Of a stretch of DNA of 64,000 nucleotides, positions 1 through 9,302 are shown piece after piece; the first letter of the stretch is position 1; each line of letters begins with the position of its first letter. A program made the translations under genes and the position numbers. The notes under the pieces are model-generated. The model was not told the origin of the DNA, did not search any database, and was given only the letters and a program-made list of their open reading frames with translations. The DNA is from Asticcacaulis endophyticus (lineage in GTDB: Bacteria; Pseudomonadota; Alphaproteobacteria; Caulobacterales; Caulobacteraceae), in NCBI RefSeq assembly GCF_014652575.1, contig NZ_BMZB01000001.1, forward strand, positions 1,355,722 through 1,419,721, written 5' to 3'.

Positions 1-378
1 TGAGGTCTCTAAAAACGCCAGACCCGACGCGATCACGAAAAGCGCGCCTAAGAACCAGCTATATTGGTGATTGTCAGCGGCGGGATAAAACAGAAAAGCC
101 CCGGCGGCAAACAGCAACAGGCCCGCGATAACCGCCGCCTTATAGCCAAAGCGGCGCATGAACAGCCCGGCCGGAATGGCCAGCAAGAAATAGCCCATGT
201 AAAACGCCGACTGCACCAGACCCGATTGCAGGTCGGTCAGGCTGAACGCCTTTTTAAACTGGGGGATCAGCACATCATTGAGATTGTTGGCCATGCCCCA
301 GAAAAAGAACAGACTGGTAATCAGAATAAGGGGCCAGAGCGCACCCGTTGCCGGGCGCGACATGTCAGATGCGCGCAT
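1..378 (-). CDS. fucP: FHS-family sugar permease (L-fucose permease-like), C-terminus beyond window
   Basis: Only the first 126 codons are in the window. The N-terminus reads as a major facilitator of the fucose/galactose/glucose-H+ symporter (FHS) family: a short cytoplasmic stretch, a first membrane segment containing FFFWGMANNLNDVLIP, then LQSGLVQSAFYMGYFLLAIPAG and a basic MRRFGYK loop, which are typical of FucP proteins. The start at 378 is chosen because a GAGG ribosome site lies just upstream. It diverges from a mutarotase gene, and permease plus mutarotase plus a sugar dehydrogenase suggests uptake and oxidation of L-fucose or a related sugar. The exact substrate is an inference. Confidence 0.85.
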   Translation of the reverse strand, partial: MRASDMSRPATGALWPLILITSLFFFWGMANNLNDVLIPQFKKAFSLTDLQSGLVQSAFYMGYFLLAIPAGLFMRRFGYKAAVIAGLLLFAAGAFLFYPAADNHQYSWFLGALFVIASGLAFLETS

Positions 379-478
379 GAAATATCCTCAACCTGTATGG
401 GCGTTATTGTTTAAACTCGCCCTTTGTCAGACAGGACATCACATATAAATCAAGCCGTCAAATATGAAATTTACATTG

Positions 479-507
479 TTGTCAAAAAGTGTAGGCGAGG
501 ATAAAAA
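479..507 (+). promoter_or_regulatory. candidate sigma70-type promoter of the mutarotase gene
   Basis: TTGTCA (479-484) and TAAAAA (502-507) are separated by 17 nt, about 35 nt before the start codon at 541. The 162-bp gap between the divergent permease and mutarotase genes must hold promoters for both directions. I see no clear operator palindrome in it. Confidence 0.4.
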
Positions 508-540
508 TACCACGCATAACCCTAAAAACGGAGACGCCAC

Positions 541-894
541 ATGACCTTAACCCGATATTGTTTCGCGCTTGATCTGCACAATGATGCCGCTTTGATTGAG
601 CGTTATAAGGTCTGGCATCAGCCGGGGCAGGTGCCTGCGGCGATCGTGGCTTCCATCCGTGACGCCGATATCCGCAGCCTCGAAATCTGGCAGGCGGGTG
701 ACCGCATGTTCATGATTATGGAGACGGGGCCAGAATTTTCAGCCGATGCCAAGGCGGCAGCGGATGCCGCTTCAGAAGACGTTCAGGCGTGGGAGCGGCT
801 GATGTGGGAGTTTCAGAAACCCCTGCCATTTGCCAAGGCGGGCGAAAAGTGGGTTGAAATGACCCGTATTTTCGACCTTATTCAGCAGCCTTAG
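541..894 (+). CDS. L-rhamnose/L-fucose mutarotase family protein (RhaM/DUF718)
   Basis: A 117-residue protein with the pattern of RhaM-type mutarotases: CFALDLHNDAALIERYKVWH at the start, an IRSLEIWQAGDRMFMIME strand in the middle and a WVEMTRIFDL end. These small dimeric ferredoxin-like enzymes interconvert the alpha and beta anomers of 6-deoxyhexoses. The family is full length here. GGAGAC lies 6 nt before the ATG. It is divergent from a FucP-like permease and followed by a Gfo/Idh dehydrogenase, so L-fucose is as likely a substrate as L-rhamnose. The family assignment is firm, the sugar is not. Confidence 0.88.
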   Translation: MTLTRYCFALDLHNDAALIERYKVWHQPGQVPAAIVASIRDADIRSLEIWQAGDRMFMIMETGPEFSADAKAAADAASEDVQAWERLMWEFQKPLPFAKAGEKWVEMTRIFDLIQQP

Positions 895-1058
895 ATGAGG
901 GCTGCAAAAAAAGCGCTTCACAGTTCCGGTCTGCCGGGATATCTGACGAAACAAATTGCCGGACAAATAGACCGGGTATTTATATGATAATTGCCTTGGG
1001 CCCCGTGTTCGGCTAAGGGGCATGGCAGCAGGTTTTAAAAGGTGCAGGGAAAGCGTTG

Positions 1059-2033
1059 ATGTTCGGTTTCGGTAAATCAAAAGCACAAAAAGGGGCAACC
1101 CAAACTCAGACGCTCAAAATCGGTCTGATCGGTTTAGGCAAGATCGCGGTCGATCAGCATATCCCGTCCATTCGCGCCAATAAAAACCTTGAACTGGTCG
1201 CCGGTGCCAGTCCCGGTTCGCGTCCGCAAGGGGTTGTGGCCTATAATACTCTGGCGGAAATGCTGAAAGCGCACCCGGAAATCGAAGCGGTCGCTGTCTG
1301 TACGCCGCCGCAGGTGCGGTTGAGCGTCGCGCGCCAAGTCATTGAGGCCGGTCGCCACGTTTTCCTTGAAAAGCCACCCGCAGCGACCATTGGCGAAGCG
1401 GAACTGATCCGTGATCTGGCTAAGGCTAAAGGCGTGTCGGCCCTGGCGAGTTGGCACTCACGCTATGCCCCGGCGGTCGAAGCGACCCGCAAGTGGATGG
1501 GTGAGCGTCCGATCAAGTCGGTCCATATAGTCTGGAAAGAAAATGTTCGTCAGTGGCATCCGGGTCAGACCTGGATCTTTGAGGCCGGTGGCATGGGCGT
1601 GTTTGATCCGGGTATCAATTCGTTGTCGATCCTGACGCGGATTGTGCGCGATACTGTGATTGTTAAATCAGCCGATCTGCATTTCCCGTCCAATTGTCAG
1701 GCCCCGATTCAGGTCGAAATGAACATGCAGACCGACAATGGTTTGGCGATCCGCGCCGACTATGACTTTCTGCAAACCGGCGTGCAGACCTGGAGCATTT
1801 TTGTCGAGTCTGAGTCAGGTGAAAAGCTTGTCCTGTCCATGGGCGGCACCGAGCTTGAGATTGACGGCAAGACGATCATCAAGGAAAAAGAGGCTGAATA
1901 TTCAGGCCTTTATGCTCACTTCTACGATCTGGTCAAAAGCGGCACCTCGGATGTCGACCTGAGCCCGCTGCGGGTCGTGGCGGATGCCTTCATGGTCGGC
2001 AAGCGCATCGAAGCCCCGGCCTATATCGAGTAA
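1059..2033 (+). CDS. Gfo/Idh/MocA oxidoreductase, probable galactose/arabinose-type 1-dehydrogenase
   Basis: 324 residues. The N-terminal Rossmann fold shows KIGLIGLGKIAVDQHIPSI, followed by AVAVCTPP and the EKPPA motif of the Gfo/Idh/MocA superfamily, whose lysine contacts NAD(P). The HSRYAPAVEATRKWM stretch resembles bacterial D-galactose 1-dehydrogenases and L-arabinose 1-dehydrogenases, which oxidise the free aldose to the lactone. ATG 1059 is preferred over the in-frame TTG just before it because AGGGA lies 8 nt upstream. With the neighbouring permease and mutarotase it would fit an oxidative route for galactose or fucose. Substrate assignment is by resemblance only. Confidence 0.75.
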   Translation: MFGFGKSKAQKGATQTQTLKIGLIGLGKIAVDQHIPSIRANKNLELVAGASPGSRPQGVVAYNTLAEMLKAHPEIEAVAVCTPPQVRLSVARQVIEAGRHVFLEKPPAATIGEAELIRDLAKAKGVSALASWHSRYAPAVEATRKWMGERPIKSVHIVWKENVRQWHPGQTWIFEAGGMGVFDPGINSLSILTRIVRDTVIVKSADLHFPSNCQAPIQVEMNMQTDNGLAIRADYDFLQTGVQTWSIFVESESGEKLVLSMGGTELEIDGKTIIKEKEAEYSGLYAHFYDLVKSGTSDVDLSPLRVVADAFMVGKRIEAPAYIE

Positions 2034-2120
2034 TCTCGCCGGATGGGGGAAATCCGGTGGCGATTGCGTTAACGATAGGCTAAGGTTTCATCGTAGAGCT
2101 GACGCTTGATGGGGGAGGGC

Positions 2121-2681
2121 ATGGTCGCACGATTTCTGACGTTTACGGCGCTGGCAAGCGTGCTCATGCTGGGGGCGTGCGATAAGCCGCAACCGGCCAA
2201 GCCCGCAGTGCCCGATGACGCATTACCCGCGACCGTGCCGATCCGCATAGACGACAGCTATATGCAGTCTGAAATGCGTGCCCCGCGCTCATCGGTCGCG
2301 GATTTGCCGCCGCAGGCCGCCAAGTTCATAACCGCGCTCAATAGCGACGATGAAAAACTGATCCTCGGCTATCAGAGCTTTGAGGACATGTACTCGGAAA
2401 AGGGCAAGCTCAATCAGGTTGAGCGTGATCATATCCGCAAAGGCCTGCGTCCTCTGCTGGCTTCTGGGGCTATTGCCATGAAGGAAATCGACCGCGCCGA
2501 CCATGAATTTACGGTGTTGTTTTATAAGGCCGAACATGCCGACCAGATGGAAGATGAAACCTTCCTCAAGCAGCACTATCTCAATGCCTATTTTGCCTGC
2601 CGGTTTGATGATTCGAGCGGTTCATGGAAACTGGCCCCGCCTGCGGTGTGTTTCTCCGAGACCGATGGCCCGTACGGGTAG
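2121..2681 (+). CDS. hypothetical lipoprotein
   Basis: 186 residues with a clear lipoprotein signal: basic n-region, hydrophobic core FLTFTALASVLML and lipobox LGAC, so the mature N-terminal Cys would be acylated and the protein anchored in the cell envelope. The rest is soluble and without a family I recognise; a Pro/Lys-rich linker follows the Cys. ATG 2121 is chosen because it gives the best signal peptide, with a GGAGG very close upstream; ATG 2109 in the same frame is an alternative. Its last 94 nt overlap the 3' end of the convergent glycosyltransferase gene. Confidence 0.7.
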   Translation: MVARFLTFTALASVLMLGACDKPQPAKPAVPDDALPATVPIRIDDSYMQSEMRAPRSSVADLPPQAAKFITALNSDDEKLILGYQSFEDMYSEKGKLNQVERDHIRKGLRPLLASGAIAMKEIDRADHEFTVLFYKAEHADQMEDETFLKQHYLNAYFACRFDDSSGSWKLAPPAVCFSETDGPYG

Positions 2682-3889
2682 CGCTCCAGCCGGCGCATAA
2701 CGATGAACAGCAATCCCATGATGACGACCGGACTGATCGGCAGGTAAAGATGAGTGGCTACGGTGCGCGCGATCAGCGGCAGTACAAAGCCGCACAGCAG
2801 GGCGGCTTTTTCCCAGGGTAAGAACCCGGTTCGTATGCCTTCGCCCGCAATCCATATCAGCGGCAGTGCCAGAATAAGCAGGTCATAATCCAAAAGGAAC
2901 GGGCTTAGTAGCGGGGTTGCTGCCCCTGTCAGGGCGGCGAGTGCAGCGGCGGTCGGGCGGTGCTTTCGGATAGCCATGACGACAATTGTGATTGCGGTGA
3001 TGGCCCCAGTAAGCTGGAAGCCATAGGCCCCCACTGAAGGCAGGCCCCAATGGCGCGCCATGGCAAACAGGCTTTGCATTTTGCCATGGCCGACTAATCC
3101 CTCTTCGAGGGTTTGGCGGGCCAGAGACGAGGCGTCCATAAAGGCCCCCCAACTGTCAGAGCCCAATATCGCCGTGGTGATAAGGCCATAGATGATTGCA
3201 CTTACGCCTGTGGCCGCAAAGGCTTTCCATCGGCCTGCCGCAGCCAGTATGAAGGGTAGAGCCAGCCCCATCTGCGGCTTGATGACCAGTAGTCCCCAAA
3301 TGGCGCCGGCCAGAAGCGGGCGACGGTTCAGGCACATGAAACCGCCGGTCATGATCGCGGTGGTCAGGCCTGCGTTCTGGCCATTACCGATATTGATCCA
3401 CAGGGCCGGGAAGGCCAGAAAGGGCAGAACGCCAAGGCGGTGGGTATCCGCAAATGTGCTTGCCCAGCGTTTTAAGGTGATAATCGCTGCCGCCGTGGTG
3501 CTGGTGAGCCACAGGCATACCGCCCAACCATAGGGCACAAGGGCAAACGGCAGGCATATCAGCAGGAACGGTGGCGGATAAAAGAAGGCCCAGTAGCCTA
3601 ATCTTTGGCCAAAAATGGCATCCTGAGCGGCCTGATGTCTGGGCAGGTTCCAGGCCGCCACCGCCTGATCATGCAAAGCTAAATTTCCGGCCGCGTAAAA
3701 GCTCATGAAATCGCTGCCGATCGGCTTGCCGGAGATATCGATGGCATTGCGGGCGCTGAAAATCCAGATGGCGAATCCGGCCAGGGTCATGACCAACAAA
3801 ACCTGCAGCCATGCCCTGACGCGGTCGGCAGTAAGCCCGTCGGCATCACGGATAAAGGTGAGGTTGATGCGTTTCGTCATCTGGCTCAT
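2588..3889 (-). CDS. GT-C membrane glycosyltransferase, family 87/DUF2029-like
   Basis: About 433 residues, almost entirely membrane segments (roughly ten), beginning with an N-terminal helix followed by an acidic periplasmic loop (GSDFMSFYAAGNLALHD) in which an Asp probably acts as in other GT-C enzymes. These polyprenyl-phosphate-sugar dependent transferases add sugars on the outer face of the inner membrane. Acceptor and donor cannot be told. TTG 3895, ATG 3889 and ATG 3880 are all possible starts and no strong ribosome site separates them. The C-terminal coding region overlaps the convergent lipoprotein gene by 94 nt. Confidence 0.7.
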   Translation of the reverse strand: MSQMTKRINLTFIRDADGLTADRVRAWLQVLLVMTLAGFAIWIFSARNAIDISGKPIGSDFMSFYAAGNLALHDQAVAAWNLPRHQAAQDAIFGQRLGYWAFFYPPPFLLICLPFALVPYGWAVCLWLTSTTAAAIITLKRWASTFADTHRLGVLPFLAFPALWINIGNGQNAGLTTAIMTGGFMCLNRRPLLAGAIWGLLVIKPQMGLALPFILAAAGRWKAFAATGVSAIIYGLITTAILGSDSWGAFMDASSLARQTLEEGLVGHGKMQSLFAMARHWGLPSVGAYGFQLTGAITAITIVVMAIRKHRPTAAALAALTGAATPLLSPFLLDYDLLILALPLIWIAGEGIRTGFLPWEKAALLCGFVLPLIARTVATHLYLPISPVVIMGLLFIVMRRLERYPYGPSVSEKHTAGGASFHEPLESSNRQAK

Positions 3890-4061
3890 TCGCAAGGAAA
3901 GACGTCAGGTTACCCGCTATGGCTGAACAAGCTGTAAACCGGTATTGGTGCACCTGTTTTTCAAATGAGCCGGTTTGCTAGTGAAAATTATTTCAGAATA
4001 ATTTGATAGGCTAACACAGTGAGTTGGGATTTTACCACTCAATCCGATGTGCGGTTGAGGC

Positions 4062-4101
4062 AAAAATTAACGCCCCAAAGTGTGCACTTCGGGGCGTTAA
4101 T
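4062..4101 (-). terminator. Rho-independent terminator of pyk
   Basis: TTAACGCCCC pairs with GGGGCGTTAA around a 15-nt loop and is followed on the minus strand by TTTTT. It lies 29 nt beyond the pyk stop codon. Confidence 0.85.
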
Positions 4102-4129
4102 GTTGAACTCAGAGACCGTGCGACCCGAT

Positions 4130-5629
4130 TTAGACGGGGTTTTCGGTCTTGTCACTGGCAGATTCGGGGACGAATTCGGGTTCTTCAACGCGGGTGCGCG
4201 TGACTTTTGCGACACGCAGAGCATTAGTTGATCCTGATTTGCCGAAGGGCATGCCGGCGATGATGACGATGTTCTGGCCGGGTTCGGAAATGCCTTCGGT
4301 GCGTGCCAGTTGCGTGGCGACAGCGACGGTTTCCGACATCGAATGGGTGACGGGCGCGGTCGTAGCGTGCACGCCCCAGGTTATGGCCAGACGGCGGGCG
4401 GTCTCTATATTGGGGGTCAGGCCAAGGATCGGCACGTTCGGACGCTCACGTGCGACCCGAAGGGCGGTGGAGGCAGAGTTGGTCAGGGCCGCAATCGCTG
4501 ACGCTTCAATGGTTTGCGCGACCTGACGGGCGGCAGCAGCCATGGCACCCGATGTGGTTTTTTCAGGCTCCGGACGACGTCGGTCGGTGTTGGCGCGCCA
4601 GCCTTCGTCGCTTTCGACGCGGGCGATGATACGGTCCATGATGGTCACGGCTTCGATCGGGAACTGACCGGCGGCGGTTTCAGCCGATAGCATGACCGCA
4701 TCAGCGCCATCAAAAACGGCGGTGGCGACGTCCGATGCCTCGGCGCGGGTTGGGGTCGGTGCGGAAATCATCGATTCCAGCATTTGGGTTGCCACGACGA
4801 CCGGCTTACCCATAAGGCGGGCCGACTGTATGATGCGTTTCTGCGCCAGAGGGACTTCTTCGGGCGGCAATTCAACGCCCAAATCACCGCGCGCGACCAT
4901 GACGGCATCCGACAGGGCCATGATTTCTTCTAAATTATCAAGGGCCTGCGGTTTTTCAAGTTTCGACAGCACCCAGGCGCGGCCTTTGATGATTTCCTTA
5001 GCCTCAAGCACGTCTTCGGGGCGCTGAACGAACGACAGGCCGATATATTCAACCCCGCGTTCCAGCGCGAATTCCATGTCTTCGCGGTCTTTTTTGGTCA
5101 GAGCCGGGATCGGCAGCACCACGTCGGGGACGTTGACGCCCTTGCGGTCGCTGAGGCGGCCGCCATTGATGACCACGGTTTCCAGATGATCGTCGCGGAC
5201 GTGCACGACTTTGAGTTTCAGCTTGCCGTCATCGAGCAGCAGATGCGAGCCGATCTGGGCGGCGGCAATAATCTCAGGATGTGGCAGGTTGGCGCGGCGG
5301 GAATCGCCCGGCGTTGGGTTAAGATCCAGCCGGAACGTCTGGCCATTATTGAGAACAATGGCCCCGCCCATGAAGCGACCGACCCGCAGTTTTGGGCCCT
5401 GAACATCGGCCAGGATACCGATCGGATGCTTGGTGCGCGCCTCTAGGTCGCGGATCAGATCGATGTTTCGGCCATGATCTTCGTGGCTGCCGTGGGAGAA
5501 ATTAAGGCGGAAAACATCGGCGCCGGCCTGAAATAACTGCTGGAGCATTTCGGCATTAGAGGACGCGGGGCCTAATGTGGCGACGATTTTGGTGCGGCGG
5601 CGGCGAAGTATCTTCAAGGCAGGACTCAC
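4130..5629 (-). CDS. pyk: pyruvate kinase
   Basis: 499 residues, normal length. It converts phosphoenolpyruvate and ADP to pyruvate and ATP in the cytoplasm. Visible motifs: RRTKIVATLGPASS at the start, RLNFSHGSHEDH, the K-bearing VLSKLEKPQALDNLEEI, the Mg-binding MVARGDLGVE segment, and the family signature around AVMLSAETAAGQFPIEAV. The inserted B domain follows normally. The start codon is a GTG with no strong ribosome site; a TTG four codons later is the only near alternative. A terminator follows directly and the gene seems to be monocistronic. Confidence 0.96.
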   Translation of the reverse strand: MSPALKILRRRRTKIVATLGPASSNAEMLQQLFQAGADVFRLNFSHGSHEDHGRNIDLIRDLEARTKHPIGILADVQGPKLRVGRFMGGAIVLNNGQTFRLDLNPTPGDSRRANLPHPEIIAAAQIGSHLLLDDGKLKLKVVHVRDDHLETVVINGGRLSDRKGVNVPDVVLPIPALTKKDREDMEFALERGVEYIGLSFVQRPEDVLEAKEIIKGRAWVLSKLEKPQALDNLEEIMALSDAVMVARGDLGVELPPEEVPLAQKRIIQSARLMGKPVVVATQMLESMISAPTPTRAEASDVATAVFDGADAVMLSAETAAGQFPIEAVTIMDRIIARVESDEGWRANTDRRRPEPEKTTSGAMAAAARQVAQTIEASAIAALTNSASTALRVARERPNVPILGLTPNIETARRLAITWGVHATTAPVTHSMSETVAVATQLARTEGISEPGQNIVIIAGMPFGKSGSTNALRVAKVTRTRVEEPEFVPESASDKTENPV

Positions 5630-6261
5630 TAACAGTTGGGTATTGACGACTCAGCGGCCTTGTAGAGCTGAAAAGCGATCGATGCGGCGCTTTTGTCCCG
5701 GCCGGGCTTGTTGGAAGCGACAAAGCGCTGCTTCTTTAGGCCCGGTCAAGTCATATTTTTATAACAAATAGTAAAAATGAGCCGTGCTGAGGTGTGCGGA
5801 ATTGACGCATTGGTCAAAATTTTACGCTTAAAATCTGTTTTATTGACCATTTGTGTGACTTTTGCGTCAGCATCACATTTTTTTATGCCAGCGCTGTCAA
5901 TCTTTAGTGGCTTCTCAATGATATTATGATATCGCTACCATTCAAGAGTGCCCGTTTCGGTGTGTTTTTATCTTTTTAAAACACCTCAGCGACAGGGTGC
6001 CGGACGACAGTCGATTTGGAAGGGTTTTCAGGTTAAGGGCGCAATTGCCGGACGTGGTGTGCACGTTCCGGGCCTCCTTTATACACCCGAATTTCCAACC
6101 TTTTGGCTGAACAACAGTGATCGTGGTTCGCGGTCTATGAGAGGTTGCCCATGCAGGCTGCCTCCGTGACGAACCGGGGTCATAAATTTTGGGACGCATT
6201 CAATCATACCGGCTGCAAAGACCGGAGATTGAGCCTTGGCTTATTTAGAGGGAGGAGTTTT
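5630..6261. other. long intergenic region between pyk and the TonB-dependent receptor gene
   Basis: 632 bp, AT-rich between about 5750 and 5960. It should hold the pyk promoter and a long leader for the receptor gene. The only specific element I can point to is the LacI-type operator at 5927-5940. Short reading frames within it lack ribosome sites. Confidence 0.6.
5927..5940. promoter_or_regulatory. LacI-type operator, degenerate copy
   Basis: TGATATCGCTACCA is an imperfect 14-bp palindrome with the central CG and TACCA arm typical of LacI-family operators that control sugar TBDR genes in Caulobacteraceae and xanthomonads. It lies in the leader of the downstream receptor gene. A nearly identical sequence occurs at 57530-57543. 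No LacI-family gene is present in this window. Confidence 0.5.
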
Positions 6262-9195
6262 ATGAAAAACTCACGTACTGCGCTTAACGGGCGCAGCGCT
6301 TTCAGCATCGTGCTTAAAAACGGGGTATCGGCAGTCGCACTTGGTGCGCTGGCGGCGGCCCTTGCCATGCCTGCCGTGGCGCAGGACGCCCCGGCTGCCG
6401 ATCCGGATGTGACCGAAGTGGTCGTCACCGGCCAGCGCGCTCAGATCAAAACGGCGCAAAAACTGAAGAAAGACGCCGAAGTCGTCGTCGATTCGGTGAC
6501 CGCGGTTGATATCGGCGCTTTGCCTGACCGTTCGGTCGCCGAAGCCCTGCAGCGCGTATCGGGTCTTCAGATCCAGCGTGCCTCCGAGGCGCGCGACCCG
6601 ATCCGTATGACCGCTGAAGGTGGCGGTGTGGTGATCCGCGGCCTGACCTGGGTACGTTCCGAAACCAACGGCCGCGATATCTTTTCGGCCAAGAATGGCC
6701 GCTCACTGAGCTTTGAAGATGTATCGGCCGATTTGCTGTCGGGCATAGATGTTTATAAGAACCCGTCGGCGGACATGATCGAAGGCGGCATCGGCGGTAC
6801 GGTTAACCTGCGCACGCGCCTGCCGTTTGACGCCAAAGGCCGCGTACTGGCCGGAACTCTTGATTCGACCTATGGCGATCTTCAGGAGGAATATAACAAT
6901 TCATTCAGCGCCATGTATTCGGATCGCTGGGACACGTCTATCGGTGAAATCGGGCTTTTGCTGAACTATTCGGATGCCACAATTGGCAACCGTACCGATG
7001 TCATCGGTATCAGCAAGTATAACCCGGCGGAAACCGCGGCGGGCGAAGACGTATTTGTGCCGGACTCGCTGGGCTGGCGCAGCATTGACTGGACACAAAA
7101 GCGTCAGGCCGGTGCCGTCGCCGTACAATGGCGTCCGAACGATGCCTGGGAATTCAGCCTGCAGGCGTTCCATTCCAAGGCGACACCTAAGAACACGGAA
7201 TATAATGCCGGTTTTTACAACGATCTGGGCGATATTTCGACGCTTTATACATCACCCGATAATGGTGTAACACGCACCGAGACTCCATCGGCAGCTACCT
7301 ACACCTATGATTCAAACGGTGTCTGGACCGGTGGTACGGTTTACGATGCGGCGGTGACGGCGAACACGCGTTACGGCGAAGACGAAAAGACCACGACCGA
7401 CGTTTCGCTAAATGCGCGCTGGTATGTCAGCGAAAAGCTGACTCTGTGGGGCGATTTTCAATACCTGAAATCAAAAGCGGACGTATTGTCTAATACCGTC
7501 TTTATTCAGGTCGAAGGCCGTCCAGACGTCAACCTTGATTTGACGGGGAAGATGCCGACCATCGAAATCATCGACGCCGGTACGCTTGATGACCCGTCGA
7601 CCTATTGGTACGCGGCCGCCATGGACCACATCGAAAAGAACGATGCGACCCAATACAGCGCCCGTGTCGATGGCCGTTATGATTTCGATGATGCCGGCTG
7701 GCTTAAGACGTTTAAGTTCGGCGCCCGTGCGACTGACCGCGACTATGTCACCCGTCAATCAAACTATAACTGGGGCTTCCTGAGCCGTCAGTATTGGGGC
7801 GGTGGCGCGGGCACCTTCCTGGATGAAGCGGGTTCGGGTGAACTTTATACCTTTAACAACTTCATGCATGGCGACGTGCCGGTTCCGGGCAATGTGTGGT
7901 TCCCGGCGGCGTCTTTGGTCAATCAGGGCACGCAGCACACCTATGAGGCACTGGCCGCGGCCAATACCTCCGGTTGGGGCTGGACGCCAGCCGGAGATTC
8001 CTGGTTCACTGACGGCACACGTGGCGGCATAAACAACCAGACCGAAGAAACCAAAGCGGTTTATGGTCTGTTCCGGCTGGAAGCTGACAACCTCTGGGAA
8101 GGCAAGACCATCGATGGCAACATCGGCGTTCGTATTGTCAAGACCGAGACTGCGGCGGATGGTTTCGTAGTCACGACGGCACCGACCACCAGCGCCACCT
8201 GCGTTACCAACTGTGCACCGTTCAACAATGCCGTAACCTTTGGTGCACCAACCTATGCCGTTACCGGCGGGACGGATTACACGGATGTTCTCCCGAGCCT
8301 TAACATTCGGTTGAAGTATTCGGATCAACTCCAGTTCCGTTTTGCGGCATCCAAAGCGATGGTGCGTCCGGAAATGTCATGGCTGGCGCCCTACACGACG
8401 CTCGGCTCGTCATTTACGATTGACACGGCTGGTTTGCTTACGAACTATGCCTACACAGGCACAGGCGGCAATCCAAACCTGAAGCCGGTTGAGGCTAATC
8501 AATACGATCTGACGGCGGAGTGGTATTTCGCCCCGACCAGCAGCCTGACCATTGCCATATTCCGTAAGGACATGGAAAACTACATCTACACTGAGACCGG
8601 CGTTGAACAGTACACTAACAATGGTGTGACGCTTGACTTCAACGTCAGCCGTTATGTCAATGGTTCGGAATCGGGTCAGGTTGACGGGTTTGAAATCGCC
8701 TATAACCAGTTCTACGATTTCCTGCCCGGCGCCCTGTCAGGCTTTGGGGTTCAGGCCAACTATACGAAGATCAATTCGTCCGGTGGCCGCAACCCGATCG
8801 CCAACGTCTTTGATGGCAATCAGATCACCGGTGCAAACCTGAGCGGATTGCCGTTAGAAGGTATGTCGGAAGACAGCTATAATCTGGCGCTGATCTACGA
8901 AAAATACGGTATCTCGGCGCGTCTGGCCTATAACTGGCGTTCCAAGTATCTGTACACCACTTCGGCGGCCAACGTGAACCGTCCTATGTGGGCGGATGAT
9001 TTCGGCCAGCTAGATGGCTCGGTCTTCTACAGCGTCACCCCAAAGGTCAAGGTCGGTATCCAGGCGACCAATCTGGGGCAGGAACCGGCGTACACGCTCG
9101 TGTCGTCCGACCTATCCAAGCCGCTGGATACCCAGTTCTATTCGGCAACCAAGACGGATCGCCGCATAGCATTGGTGCTCAGAGCCGCGTTCTAA
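6262..9195 (+). CDS. TonB-dependent receptor, Xanthomonas-Caulobacter carbohydrate type
   Basis: 977 residues. A signal peptide (hydrophobic core SAVALGALAAALAMPAVA, cleaved after AQ) is followed by a TonB box-like EVVVTGQR, a plug domain (LPDRSVAEALQRVSGLQI, VIRGL) and a long beta-barrel ending in LVLRAAF with a terminal aromatic residue. ATG 6262 is chosen because GGGAGGAG precedes it; the longer reading frame upstream has no ribosome site and would hide the signal peptide. Such receptors import oligosaccharides or other large ligands across the outer membrane using TonB energy. It is followed by a terminator and two halogenase-like genes, a combination common in this family of bacteria. 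Confidence 0.93.
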   Translation: MKNSRTALNGRSAFSIVLKNGVSAVALGALAAALAMPAVAQDAPAADPDVTEVVVTGQRAQIKTAQKLKKDAEVVVDSVTAVDIGALPDRSVAEALQRVSGLQIQRASEARDPIRMTAEGGGVVIRGLTWVRSETNGRDIFSAKNGRSLSFEDVSADLLSGIDVYKNPSADMIEGGIGGTVNLRTRLPFDAKGRVLAGTLDSTYGDLQEEYNNSFSAMYSDRWDTSIGEIGLLLNYSDATIGNRTDVIGISKYNPAETAAGEDVFVPDSLGWRSIDWTQKRQAGAVAVQWRPNDAWEFSLQAFHSKATPKNTEYNAGFYNDLGDISTLYTSPDNGVTRTETPSAATYTYDSNGVWTGGTVYDAAVTANTRYGEDEKTTTDVSLNARWYVSEKLTLWGDFQYLKSKADVLSNTVFIQVEGRPDVNLDLTGKMPTIEIIDAGTLDDPSTYWYAAAMDHIEKNDATQYSARVDGRYDFDDAGWLKTFKFGARATDRDYVTRQSNYNWGFLSRQYWGGGAGTFLDEAGSGELYTFNNFMHGDVPVPGNVWFPAASLVNQGTQHTYEALAAANTSGWGWTPAGDSWFTDGTRGGINNQTEETKAVYGLFRLEADNLWEGKTIDGNIGVRIVKTETAADGFVVTTAPTTSATCVTNCAPFNNAVTFGAPTYAVTGGTDYTDVLPSLNIRLKYSDQLQFRFAASKAMVRPEMSWLAPYTTLGSSFTIDTAGLLTNYAYTGTGGNPNLKPVEANQYDLTAEWYFAPTSSLTIAIFRKDMENYIYTETGVEQYTNNGVTLDFNVSRYVNGSESGQVDGFEIAYNQFYDFLPGALSGFGVQANYTKINSSGGRNPIANVFDGNQITGANLSGLPLEGMSEDSYNLALIYEKYGISARLAYNWRSKYLYTTSAANVNRPMWADDFGQLDGSVFYSVTPKVKVGIQATNLGQEPAYTLVSSDLSKPLDTQFYSATKTDRRIALVLRAAF

Positions 9196-9210
9196 GCAAA
9201 GCATGACGAC

Positions 9211-9250
9211 AAAGGGCTTCTCCCGTATAGTGCGGGAGAAGCCCTTTTTT
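9211..9250 (+). terminator. strong Rho-independent terminator after the receptor gene
   Basis: AAAGGGCTTCTCCCG pairs with CGGGAGAAGCCCTTT across a 7-nt loop and runs into a T tract. It lies between the receptor gene and the first halogenase-like gene, so the latter is either read through at a lower level or has its own promoter in the short gap 9251-9302. Confidence 0.9.
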
Positions 9251-9302
9251 GTTTGTGCTGATATCTGCATTTTCTGAGTTTTTAAATTCCCCTGGGGTAC
9301 TT

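Noticed and set aside
3889..3915. GTAACC ... CGAA on the minus strand before the GT87 gene
   Set aside because: The spacing is 15, not 16, and the CGAA touches the start codon, so transcription would begin inside the gene.
5942..6199. Short frames in the leader of the TonB receptor
   Set aside because: No ribosome site and no domain; the region is better explained as a long regulated leader.
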